The position numbers and the translations under genes are program-made. From Burkholderiales bacterium PBB6 (lineage in GTDB: Bacteria > Pseudomonadota > Gammaproteobacteria > Burkholderiales > Burkholderiaceae_C): DNA of 64,000 bases. Numbering within the stretch: position 1 is the first letter of the stretch; every line of letters begins with the position of its first letter. Location: assembly GCA_002255925.1 (NCBI GenBank), contig NKIH01000001.1, forward strand, positions 620,001 through 684,000, given 5' to 3'. The notes beneath the pieces are model-generated. The model was not told where the DNA came from. It ran no database searches and worked only from the letters and a program-made list of their open reading frames with translations. This document shows, one piece after another, positions 43,610 to 51,700 of the stretch.

Positions 43610-44233
43610 GTGGCACGTTATCTCGGCCCCAAGGCCAAACTTTCCCGCCGTGAAGGCACCGACCTGTTCCTGAAGAGCGCACGCCGCGCCATCAGCGACA
43701 AGTGCAAGTTCGAATCGAAGCCTGGCCAGCACGGCCGTACTTCGGGTTCGCGCACGTCGGACTTCGGCCTGCAACTGCGTGAAAAGCAGAAGGTCAAGCG
43801 CATGTACGGCGTCCTCGAGCGTCAGTTCCGCCGCTACTTCGCTGAAGCCGACCGCCGCAAGGGCAGCACCGGTGCCAACCTGCTGGTTCTGCTGGAATCG
43901 CGCCTGGATAACGTCGTCTATCGCATGGGCTTCGGTTCGACCCGCGCTGAAGCGCGTCAGCTGGTCTCGCACAAGGCGCTGACCGTGAACGGTATCGTCG
44001 TGAACATTCCGTCGTACCAAGTTCAGGCTGGTGACGTCGTCGCCATCCGTGAAAAGGCCAAGAAGCAGCTGCGTGTTGCTGACTCGCTGAAGCTGGCTGA
44101 GTCGATCGGTATGCCGGCTTGGGTGTCGGTTGACGCCACCAAGCTCGAAGGCACCTTCAAGAAGGCTCCGGACCGTGATGAGTTCGGCGCTGAAATCAAC
44201 GAATCGCTGATCGTTGAGTTGTATTCGCGTTGA
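43610..44233 (+). CDS. rpsD: 30S ribosomal protein S4
   Basis: S4, 207 residues, 16S primary binder, fidelity protein and, in E. coli, repressor of the alpha operon. It begins with GTG 43610 ([21 protein letters not shown]) and AAAGGA upstream. The S4 RNA-binding domain contains [31 protein letters not shown]. No zinc-type Cys cluster (C- form). The 193-bp spacer after rpsK contains a TACAAT box (43442-43447) with a poor -35 (TTGGGC, 19-bp spacing), a weak promoter candidate; otherwise nothing is seen there. Confidence 0.98.
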   Translation: MARYLGPKAKLSRREGTDLFLKSARRAISDKCKFESKPGQHGRTSGSRTSDFGLQLREKQKVKRMYGVLERQFRRYFAEADRRKGSTGANLLVLLESRLDNVVYRMGFGSTRAEARQLVSHKALTVNGIVVNIPSYQVQAGDVVAIREKAKKQLRVADSLKLAESIGMPAWVSVDATKLEGTFKKAPDRDEFGAEINESLIVELYSR

Positions 44234-44274
44234 TGAGATTGTCGAAGCCCCGCAGTGCGCGGCTTCGATGTCAC

Positions 44275-44310
44275 CCCGCTGCGGCATGCCGGTTCCGTGG
44301 CGGGTTTTTT
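44275..44310 (+). terminator. Possible terminator/attenuator between rpsD and rpoA
   Basis: CCCGC (44275-44279) pairs with GCGGG (44300-44304) above a T6 run (44305-44310). The enclosed part includes the palindrome CGGCATGCCG (44282-44291). A second stem CGAAGCC/GGCTTCG (44243-44267) lies just upstream. The main stem is short, so partial termination at best. Confidence 0.5.
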
Positions 44311-44379
44311 CGCTTCCGGCGTGGTCCGTCAGCCTTATCGGTGTAACGAGCCGAGGGTATTGAGAGGAACAGGACTTAA

Positions 44380-45369
44380 ATGCAAACCAATCTGCTGAAA
44401 CCCAAAGCCATCGTTGCTGAGCCGCTCGGCGGCCATCGTGCCAAGGTCACTCTCGAACCTTTTGAGCGCGGTTACGGTCATACGCTCGGCAACGCGCTGC
44501 GTCGCGTCCTGCTGTCGTCGATGGTGGGTTATGCACCGACCGAAGTCACCATCGCTGGCGTGCTCCATGAGTACTCGGCCATCGACGGCGTGGCTGAAGA
44601 CGTCGTGCACATCATGCTGAACTTGAAGGGCGTGGTCTTCCGCCTGCACAACCGTGACGAAGTCACGCTGGTGCTGCGCAAGGAAGGCGAGGGCCCTGTC
44701 ACCGCTGCCGACATCCAGACCCCGCACGACGTCGAAGTCGTGAACCCTGATCACGTCATTGCCCACCTGGCCCAAGGCGGCAAGCTGGACATGCAGATCA
44801 AGGTCGAAAAGGGCCGTGGTTATGTGCCGGGCACGATGCGCCGCTACGCTGACGAGCCGACCAAGTCGATCGGCCGCATCGTTCTGGACGCTTCGTTCTC
44901 GCCGGTCAAGCGCGTGAGCTATGCCGTCGAAAACGCCCGCGTCGAGCAGCGTACCGACCTGGACAAGCTGGTCATGGAAATCGAAACCAACGGCGCCATC
45001 TCGCCTGAGGAAGCGATCCGTGCTTCGGCCAAGATCCTGGTGGAGCAGCTGGCGGTCTTCGCTCAACTGGATGCTGGCGACATCGCCACCTTTGGTGAGC
45101 CGGCAGCCAAGAGCTCGGCCGTGTTTGATCCGATCCTGTTGCGTCCTGTGGATGAGCTCGAGTTGACGGTTCGTTCTGCGAACTGCCTGAAGGCCGAGAA
45201 CATCTACTACATCGGCGATCTGATCCAGCGCACCGAAACCGAGCTGCTGAAGACCCCGAATCTGGGTCGCAAGTCGCTGAACGAAATCAAGGAAGTCCTC
45301 GCCTCGCGTGGCCTGACCTTGGGCGCCCGTCTCGAAAACTGGCCGCCGCAAGGCCTGGACAAGCGCTGA
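44380..45369 (+). CDS. rpoA: RNA polymerase subunit alpha
   Basis: Alpha subunit, 329 residues, same length as E. coli. The N-terminal assembly domain (1-235) has [24 protein letters not shown]. The C-terminal domain (about 245-329) binds UP elements and activators; its key Arg265 ([14 protein letters not shown]) is encoded by CGT at 45172. [18 protein letters not shown] contains the helix-hairpin-helix. It lies between rpsD and rplQ as usual. The start context GAGAGGAACAGGACTTAA is a fair ribosome-binding site. Confidence 0.99.
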   Translation: MQTNLLKPKAIVAEPLGGHRAKVTLEPFERGYGHTLGNALRRVLLSSMVGYAPTEVTIAGVLHEYSAIDGVAEDVVHIMLNLKGVVFRLHNRDEVTLVLRKEGEGPVTAADIQTPHDVEVVNPDHVIAHLAQGGKLDMQIKVEKGRGYVPGTMRRYADEPTKSIGRIVLDASFSPVKRVSYAVENARVEQRTDLDKLVMEIETNGAISPEEAIRASAKILVEQLAVFAQLDAGDIATFGEPAAKSSAVFDPILLRPVDELELTVRSANCLKAENIYYIGDLIQRTETELLKTPNLGRKSLNEIKEVLASRGLTLGARLENWPPQGLDKR

Positions 45370-45468
45370 GCTTGAACTGTTGAAAAGGCGGGCGGCACAG
45401 CGCCGTCCGCAACGTGCAAGCCCCGGTACCTGATCCGGCCGGGGTTCTATAAAGAAAGGAAAAGCACC

Positions 45469-45867
45469 ATGCGTCACCGTAACGGTCTCCGTAAACTCAA
45501 TCGCACCAGCGAACACCGTGCAGCCATGCTGCGCAACATGTCGGTTTCGCTGCTGAAGCACGAAGCCATCAAGACCACGGTCCCCAAGGCCAAGGAACTG
45601 CGCCGCGTTGTTGAGCCCCTCATCACGCTGGCCAAGACCCCGACCCTGGCCAACCGTCGTCTGGCATTCGCTCGCCTGCGCGACCGCGATGTGGTCACCA
45701 AGCTGTTCAACGAACTGGGCCCGCGTTACAACGCTCGTCCGGGCGGCTACACCCGTATCCTGAAGATGGGCTTCCGCGTTGGCGACAATGCACCGATGGC
45801 TTTCGTCGAACTGGTGGATCGTCCTGACACTCAGGCCGCTGCTGCTGAAGAAGGCGCAGCCGAGTAA
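45469..45867 (+). CDS. rplQ: 50S ribosomal protein L17
   Basis: L17, 132 residues, close to the tunnel exit. It begins [52 protein letters not shown] and has [28 protein letters not shown] short Ala/Glu tail ends it. AAAGGAAAAGCACC precedes ATG 45469. A strong terminator follows, closing the ribosomal super-cluster. Confidence 0.98.
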   Translation: MRHRNGLRKLNRTSEHRAAMLRNMSVSLLKHEAIKTTVPKAKELRRVVEPLITLAKTPTLANRRLAFARLRDRDVVTKLFNELGPRYNARPGGYTRILKMGFRVGDNAPMAFVELVDRPDTQAAAAEEGAAE

Positions 45868-45908
45868 TCGCTGCCGGGCCTTGGCCCTCGCCTGCAAGGC
45901 ACACCCTG

Positions 45909-45938
45909 AAAGGGCCGGTCAACACCGGCCCTTTTTTG
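45909..45938 (+). terminator. Intrinsic terminator after rplQ
   Basis: AAAGGGCCGGT (45909-45919) pairs with ACCGGCCCTTT (45924-45934) around CAAC, followed by TTT-G-TTTTT. It is a textbook terminator, with an A-run upstream. Confidence 0.93.
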
Positions 45939-45988
45939 TTTTTGGCTCTGCGCTGGAACTGCGCGAGCCGCAACGCGTCCCAGAGAAC

Positions 45989-47887
45989 ATGTTGCTGACA
46001 CACCAATCTCACCTGCGCTCGTTGCTCGCCGTCGCATTGATGGCCTTCACCGCGCTGTTCAGCTCCTTCGGCGTCGCCGCGGCCGATTTCCTGGAGCCGG
46101 AACAGGCGTTCAAGCTGTCGGGAGTGCCTGAGGGCGACAAGGCCGTGCGCCTGCGCTTCGACATCGCACCGGGCTACTACCTGTACCGTGACAAGTTCCA
46201 GTTTGCCGCTGCGGCAGGTACCTTGGGTGAAGCAGCCCTGCCCAAGGGCAGGGTGAAGTTCGACGCCAACTTCCAGAAGGAAGTGGAGACCTACCGAGAC
46301 TCGCTGGAGGTGGTGCTGCCTGTCACGCAGGCCGGGGCCAAGATCGACGTGGACGTCACGCTGCAAGGCTGCGCGGATGCCGGCCTCTGCTACCCACCGC
46401 TGACGCGAACGCTGGTGGTGTCGCTCGCAGGCTACGGCGGCAACCAGACGGTGGCGTCAAAAGCCGAAGGTGGCGAGAAGGCGGCAGATCAGTCGTCGAC
46501 CTCGTCGGCAGCGCCCGGCGGCATCTCCGGCGTGCTGGCCGGTGCAACGGGCGCGCAAAACGATGCGGGCGCCGCCGCGGGCTCGGGCTCGCTGAGCGAT
46601 GTGGAGCGCGTCTTGCGCTCAGGCTCGTGGTGGACCACGGTCGGCGCTTTCTGGGTCATGGGCTTGCTGCTGGCGTTCACGCCCTGCGTGCTGCCGATGT
46701 TGCCCATCCTCTCGTCCATCATTGCTGGCGGTGGCCCGGTGAGCCGCAAGCGCGGTTTTGCAATGGCCTTTGCCTATTCGCTGGGGATGTCGCTGGTCTA
46801 CACCGCGCTCGGCGTGGCTGCGGGCCTCGCCGGTGAGGGTCTGGCTGCCGCGCTGCAGAAGCCCGGCGTGCTGGCGGCATTCGGCCTTCTTCTGGTGCTG
46901 CTCTCGTTGTCGATGTTCGACGTCTATGAGCTTCGCCTGCCTAGTGGCCTGGCGACGCGCCTTGATGGCGCGTCACGGCGCCTGCCGGGCGGGCAGTGGC
47001 TGGGTGTGTTCCTGATGGGCGGCCTCTCCGCCTTGATCGTCAGCCCGTGTGTGACCGGCCCGCTGGCAGGTGCGCTGGTCTTCCTGAGTCAGACGCGAGA
47101 CGTCACGCTGGCCGGCAGCGCACTGTTTGCGCTCGCCTGGGGCATGAGCGTGCCACTGCTGCTGCTCGGCGCCTCCGCAGGTACGTTGCTGCCACGCAGC
47201 GGTGCCTGGATGCACGCCGTGAAGCGGTTCTTTGGCTTGCTCCTGCTGGCCGTGGCCTTGTGGATCGTTCAGCCGATTCTGCCCAGCGCTCTGGTGCTGA
47301 TGGGCTGGTCGGCCCTGCTGCTGGTCGTGGCGTTCATGCTGCGGCCCTTTGACGCGCACCCGCACAGCAGCACGCCCCGTCTGTGGCTGCAGCGCGCTGC
47401 GGGCGTGGCAGCCCTGACGATGGGCGTGTTGCAACTGGTGGGCGTCGCCTCGGGCGCCACCGACCCGTTGCAGCCGCTGCATCGCCTCGCCCGCGCCGGT
47501 GTCGACAGCGCCTCTGCCCACAGGGCCGGCTTGAAATTCCAGCCGGTCCGCAGCGTCGCTGAGCTCGATCAGGCGATTGCGGCCTCAGGCGGCAAGTCGG
47601 TCATGCTCGACTTCTACGCCGACTGGTGCGTGTCATGCAAGGAAATGGAACGGTTCACCTTCAGCGAGCCGGCCATCCAGGCGCGTTTGGCCTCGACCCT
47701 GCTGCTCAAGGCCGACGTCACCGCCAACTCCGATGATGACAAGGCGCTGCTGAAGCGCTTCCAGCTCTTCGGCCCGCCCGGTACGATCTTCTTCAATGGC
47801 AGCGGTGAGGAAGTTCGCTCTGCCAGGCTCGTCGGCTACCAGTCGCCGGAAGACTTTTCAGAAACTTTGAAGAAAGCTGGACTCTGA
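45989..47887 (+). CDS. dsbD: Thiol:disulfide interchange protein DsbD
   Basis: Inner-membrane reductant conduit, 632 residues, passing electrons from cytoplasmic thioredoxin to periplasmic DsbC/DsbG and c-type cytochrome maturation. A signal peptide (1-31) is followed by the alpha domain with the redox Cys pair in LQGCADAGLCYPP (near residue 127). The eight-helix membrane domain has its two redox Cys in TPCVLPMLPI and SPCVTGPLAG. The C-terminal thioredoxin-like domain has WCVSC (C547, C550). ATG 45989 begins a plausible signal sequence. It starts 50 bp after the rplQ terminator; no clear promoter is seen. It ends just before tRNA-fMet. Confidence 0.95.
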   Translation: MLLTHQSHLRSLLAVALMAFTALFSSFGVAAADFLEPEQAFKLSGVPEGDKAVRLRFDIAPGYYLYRDKFQFAAAAGTLGEAALPKGRVKFDANFQKEVETYRDSLEVVLPVTQAGAKIDVDVTLQGCADAGLCYPPLTRTLVVSLAGYGGNQTVASKAEGGEKAADQSSTSSAAPGGISGVLAGATGAQNDAGAAAGSGSLSDVERVLRSGSWWTTVGAFWVMGLLLAFTPCVLPMLPILSSIIAGGGPVSRKRGFAMAFAYSLGMSLVYTALGVAAGLAGEGLAAALQKPGVLAAFGLLLVLLSLSMFDVYELRLPSGLATRLDGASRRLPGGQWLGVFLMGGLSALIVSPCVTGPLAGALVFLSQTRDVTLAGSALFALAWGMSVPLLLLGASAGTLLPRSGAWMHAVKRFFGLLLLAVALWIVQPILPSALVLMGWSALLLVVAFMLRPFDAHPHSSTPRLWLQRAAGVAALTMGVLQLVGVASGATDPLQPLHRLARAGVDSASAHRAGLKFQPVRSVAELDQAIAASGGKSVMLDFYADWCVSCKEMERFTFSEPAIQARLASTLLLKADVTANSDDDKALLKRFQLFGPPGTIFFNGSGEEVRSARLVGYQSPEDFSETLKKAGL

Positions 47888-47907
47888 CGGCAAAACCGTG
47901 CCATAAT
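47878..47907 (+). promoter_or_regulatory. Candidate promoter for tRNA-fMet
   Basis: TGGACT (47878-47883), 18-bp spacer, CATAAT (47902-47907), 12 bp before the tRNA. The -35 overlaps the last codons of dsbD. Confidence 0.55.
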
Positions 47908-47919
47908 TGATTCTTCAGT

Positions 47920-47997
<78 letters not shown>

Positions 47998-48025
47998 GAA
48001 TACGTGGTGCCGCAAGGCGCCTAAC

Positions 48026-48048
48026 AAAGCCCGCCCCGTGCGGGCTTT
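48026..48048 (+). terminator. Terminator-like hairpin after tRNA-fMet
   Basis: AAAGCCCGC (48026-48034) pairs with GCGGGCTTT (48040-48048) around 5 nt. Only TTT follows within the stem, so strength is uncertain, but position and shape fit. Confidence 0.65.
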
Positions 48049-48280
48049 GGCGTTTCTGGGCCTCTCTGAGTCACCACGTCATCCATCCGCGCTCCATCAC
48101 GCACGGGCTGCCTGGCGCGGATTTCGCAAGTCGCAACCGTGCGGCCGGAACCTTGCAGCGCCCGGGTAATCCCTGCACGTTGCAGCGCTTGAAACCGCAG
48201 CCTCACGCCCCACCTACAATCGCGCCAACCTGCGTACGCACCTTGGGTGCGGCAGGGTCATTCCACAAGGATTTTCAGAC
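48049..48280 (+). other. Gene-free stretch before yajC
   Basis: No gene recognised. TACAAT (48215-48220) could be a -10 for yajC-secDF, but TTGAAA (48189-48194) is 20 bp away. AAGGA at 48266-48270 is the yajC ribosome-binding site. No tgt or queA precedes yajC here; the upstream neighbours are tRNA-fMet and dsbD. Confidence 0.4.
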
Positions 48281-48610
48281 GTGTTCATTTCCGACGCTTA
48301 CGCCCAAACCGCACCTGCAGCCGCTGCCGCTGGCGGTGCTTCCAGCCTGATGCAATTCCTGCCGCTGGTGCTGATGTTCGTGGTGCTGTACTTCATCATG
48401 ATCCGCCCGCAAATGAAGCGCCAGAAAGAGCACAAGGCCATGATCGATGCCTTGGCCAAGGGCGATGAAGTCGTGATCGGTGGCGGCATCCTGGGCCGCG
48501 TGTCCAAGATTTCTGACAGCCTGGTTCACGTCGAAGTGGCCAAGGACGTCGAGATTCAAGTGCAGCGCTCCTCCGTCGTGCAAGTGCTGCCCAAGGGCTC
48601 CCTGAAGTAA
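48281..48610 (+). CDS. yajC: Sec translocon accessory subunit YajC
   Basis: Single-span membrane protein, 109 residues, that associates with SecDF. It starts at GTG 48281. The N-terminus is Ala-rich and periplasmic. The helix is MQFLPLVLMFVVLYFIMIRPQMKRQKEH (about 24-51), with the RPQxKRxKEH cytosolic signature directly after. The C-terminal domain reads AKGDEVVIGGGILGRVSKI. It lies 78 bp before secD. Confidence 0.97.
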   Translation: MFISDAYAQTAPAAAAAGGASSLMQFLPLVLMFVVLYFIMIRPQMKRQKEHKAMIDALAKGDEVVIGGGILGRVSKISDSLVHVEVAKDVEIQVQRSSVVQVLPKGSLK

Positions 48611-48688
48611 ATCTGTTGCGAGCGGGCGGCCTCAACGCTGCTCGCCCTTCGTCACATGGCGCGGCCCAGCGGGGCAGCGAACATTCCC

Positions 48689-50578
48689 ATGAATCGTTAC
48701 CCCTTGTGGAAGTACGTTGTCCTGGCGCTTGCGCTGGTCATCGGCCTGATCTACACCCTGCCCAACTTCTTTGGCGAAGCGCCGGCCGTTCAGGTCTCCA
48801 GCGCCAAGGTCACGGTCAAGGTGGACGCCGCCTTTGCCGGCCGCGTTGAAGCCGCCTTGAAGGCCGCCAGCATCACTGCGGACTACGTCCAGTTCGAGGG
48901 CAATTCGGTCAAGGCGCGTCTCGCCGACACCGACGCCCAGATCAAGGCCAAGGACGTGCTGTCCCAGGCCCTGAACACCGACCCGACCGACCCGTCGTAC
49001 ATCGTGGCGCTGAACCTTGTGTCGCGCTCGCCGCAATGGCTGCGTAGCCTGCATGCCTTGCCGATGTACCTGGGCCTCGACCTGCGTGGTGGCGTGCACT
49101 TCCTGATGCAGGTCGACATGAAGTCGGCGCTGACCAAGAAGGCCGAAGCACTCACCGGCGACATCCGCACGTCCCTGCGTGACAAGAACATCCGCCACGC
49201 GGGCGTCACCCGCGACGGCAACACCGTCCTGGTCAATTTCCGTGATGCCGGCACCCGCACGGCGGCGCTGAACCTGCTGACCGACGCCCTGCCTGACGTG
49301 CAGTGGACGGAAGGCACCTCGCCCTCCGGCGATCTGAGCCTGAGTGGCAGCTTGAAGCCCCTTGCCGCCATCAAGGTGCAGGAAGCCGCGATCAAGCAGA
49401 ACATCACCACGCTGCACAACCGCGTGAACGAGCTTGGCGTCGCTGAGCCGGTGATCCAGCAGCAGGGCATCGACCGCGTGGTCGTTCAGCTGCCTGGCGT
49501 GCAGGACACCGCCAAGGCCAAGGACATCATCGGCCGCACCGCCACGCTGGAGCTGCGCATGGTCGACGACAGCGCCGAGGCGGCCGCTGCGGCCACCGGT
49601 GCTGCGCCCGTGCCGTTTGGTACCGAGCGTTATGTTGAGCGCAGCGGTGGTCCGCTGATCGTCAAGCGCCAGGTCATCCTCACGGGCGACAGCCTGGCCG
49701 ATGCCCAGCCGGGCTTTGATGACCACCAGCAGCCGGCCGTGCACCTGACGGTGGACGCCAACGGCGGCCGCATCATGCGCGACATCTCCCGCGAGAACGT
49801 CGGCAAGCGCATGGCCATCCTGCTGTTCGAGAAGGGCAAGGGCGAAGTCATCACGGCCCCGGTGATTCGTGGCGAGTTGGGCAACCGCTTCCAGATCTCC
49901 GGCCGCATGACCACCCAGGAAGCCAACGACACGGCCCTGCTGCTGCGCGCCGGCTCGCTGGCTGCGCCGATGGAAATCATCGAAGAGCGCACCATCGGCC
50001 CGAGCCTGGGTGCTGAAAACATCAGCATGGGCTTCCACAGCGTGGTGTACGGCTTCGCCGCCATCGCCGTGTTCATGTGCCTGTACTACGCGCTGTTCGG
50101 CATGTTCTCGACGCTGGCTTTGGCGTTCAACCTGCTGATGCTGCTGGCCATCCTGTCGATGCTGCAGGCGACGCTGTCGCTGCCCGGCATTGCCGCCATC
50201 GCGCTGGCGCTCGGCATGGCGATTGACGCCAACGTGCTGATCAACGAACGGGTGCGTGAGGAGTTGCGCTCCGGCGCTTCACCGCAGGCGGCCATCCATG
50301 CGGGCTATGAGCGCGCCTGGGCCACCATCCTCGACTCGAACGTCACGACGCTCATCGCAGGCCTGGCCTTGCTGGCCTTCGGTTCCGGCCCGATCCGCGG
50401 CTTTGCCGTGGTGCACTGCCTGGGCATCCTGACCTCGATGTTCTCGGCCGTGATGTTCTCGCGCGGCCTGGTGAACCTCTGGTACGGCCGCCAGAAGAAG
50501 CTCAAGTCGGTGTCGATTGGTCAGGTGTGGCGTCCCGATGGTGACGCTGCCGCCGCCCAATCCGCTGATCCGGTCTGA
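48689..50578 (+). CDS. secD: Protein translocase subunit SecD
   Basis: RND-type membrane protein, 629 residues, that uses proton flow to pull proteins from the Sec channel with SecF. The first helix is MNRYPLWKYVVLALALVIGL. A large periplasmic domain (about 30-440) contains LGLDLRGGVHFLMQVDM and NRVNELGVAEPVIQQQGIDRVVVQLPGV. Five C-terminal helices include GIAAIALALGMAIDANVLINERVREE with the proton-path Asp. ATG 48689 matches the family start; ATG 48656 would add 11 residues. Confidence 0.96.
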   Translation: MNRYPLWKYVVLALALVIGLIYTLPNFFGEAPAVQVSSAKVTVKVDAAFAGRVEAALKAASITADYVQFEGNSVKARLADTDAQIKAKDVLSQALNTDPTDPSYIVALNLVSRSPQWLRSLHALPMYLGLDLRGGVHFLMQVDMKSALTKKAEALTGDIRTSLRDKNIRHAGVTRDGNTVLVNFRDAGTRTAALNLLTDALPDVQWTEGTSPSGDLSLSGSLKPLAAIKVQEAAIKQNITTLHNRVNELGVAEPVIQQQGIDRVVVQLPGVQDTAKAKDIIGRTATLELRMVDDSAEAAAAATGAAPVPFGTERYVERSGGPLIVKRQVILTGDSLADAQPGFDDHQQPAVHLTVDANGGRIMRDISRENVGKRMAILLFEKGKGEVITAPVIRGELGNRFQISGRMTTQEANDTALLLRAGSLAAPMEIIEERTIGPSLGAENISMGFHSVVYGFAAIAVFMCLYYALFGMFSTLALAFNLLMLLAILSMLQATLSLPGIAAIALALGMAIDANVLINERVREELRSGASPQAAIHAGYERAWATILDSNVTTLIAGLALLAFGSGPIRGFAVVHCLGILTSMFSAVMFSRGLVNLWYGRQKKLKSVSIGQVWRPDGDAAAAQSADPV

Positions 50579-50614
50579 AGCTCGCTTCAGCCGTTACCTC
50601 TCAGGAGTTTCTCC

Positions 50615-51652
50615 ATGGAATTTTTCCGGATCCGGCGCGACATCCCGTTCATGCGGCATGCGCTGGTGTTCAACATCATCTCGGCGCTGACGTTCTTCGC
50701 AGCTGTCTTCTTCCTCGTCACCCGGGGCCTGCACCTCTCGATCGAATTCACCGGCGGTACGGTGGTCGAGGTCGAGTACGCACAGCCGGCCGACCTTGAG
50801 CGCACGCGCGCCGTGGTCGAGGCCATGAAGTTGGGCGAAGTGCAGGTGCAGAACTTCGGCACCTCGCGCGACGTGATGATCCGCCTGCCGGTGGATCGCA
50901 AGCTCAAGCAGTCGGAGCTCTCTGGCCGGGTTTTTGCCGAGCTGTGCAAGGCCGAGTCAGGTGTCGTCGAGCAACGTCAGGAAACCACGCCCAAGGGTGA
51001 GCAGCTCAGCCGCTCGGCCTGCGTGGCCAAGGGCGCCGAGCCGCTGAAGCTGTCGCGCACCGAGTTCGTCGGCCCGTCCGTGGGTGACGAACTCGCGCAA
51101 GACGGCGCCAAGGCCATGATCGTGGTGGTGCTGGGCATCATGGCTTACCTGGCCATGCGCTTCGAGTGGAAGTTCGCGGTTGCGGCCATCATCGCCAACC
51201 TGCACGACATCGTCATCATCCTGGGCTTCTTCGCCTTCTTCCAGTGGGAGTTTTCGCTCTCGGTGCTGGCGGCTGTGCTGGCGGTGCTGGGTTACTCGGT
51301 GAACGAGTCGGTGGTGATCTTCGACCGGATCCGCGAGGCCTTCCGGAAGTACCGCAAGCTGGATACGGCGGAAGTCATCGACCACGCGATCACCTCCACG
51401 ATGAGCCGCACGATCATCACCCACGGCTCGACCCAGATGATGGTCCTGTCGATGCTGCTGTTCGGGGGCCCGACCCTCAAGTTCTTTGCCGTGGCACTGA
51501 CCATCGGCATCTGCTTCGGCATCTATTCGTCGGTGTTCGTGGCTGCTGCAATTGCCATGTGGCTGGGCGTGAAACGTGAAGATCTCGTCAAGGCGGCACC
51601 TGTGCGCGAAGCCGGCGACCCGGACGATCCGAACTCCGGCGCCGTGGTGTAG
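50615..51652 (+). CDS. secF: Protein translocase subunit SecF
   Basis: Partner of SecD, 345 residues (E. coli 323). It begins MEFFRIRRDIPFMRHALVFNIIS and has LSIEFTGGTVVEVEYAQPADLE after the first helix. An insertion of about 20 residues in the periplasmic part carries two Cys (FAELCKAESG, RSACVAKG), possibly disulfide-bonded. The membrane domain has LGYSVNESVVIFDRIREAFRK and the final helices. CAGGAGTTTCTCC precedes ATG. It is co-transcribed with secD (36-bp gap). Confidence 0.96.
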   Translation: MEFFRIRRDIPFMRHALVFNIISALTFFAAVFFLVTRGLHLSIEFTGGTVVEVEYAQPADLERTRAVVEAMKLGEVQVQNFGTSRDVMIRLPVDRKLKQSELSGRVFAELCKAESGVVEQRQETTPKGEQLSRSACVAKGAEPLKLSRTEFVGPSVGDELAQDGAKAMIVVVLGIMAYLAMRFEWKFAVAAIIANLHDIVIILGFFAFFQWEFSLSVLAAVLAVLGYSVNESVVIFDRIREAFRKYRKLDTAEVIDHAITSTMSRTIITHGSTQMMVLSMLLFGGPTLKFFAVALTIGICFGIYSSVFVAAAIAMWLGVKREDLVKAAPVREAGDPDDPNSGAVV

Positions 51653-51700
51653 AGTCAGCGCTGATCTTCGCCCGCGTCGGGCTGCCACCTTTGCCTGTAC

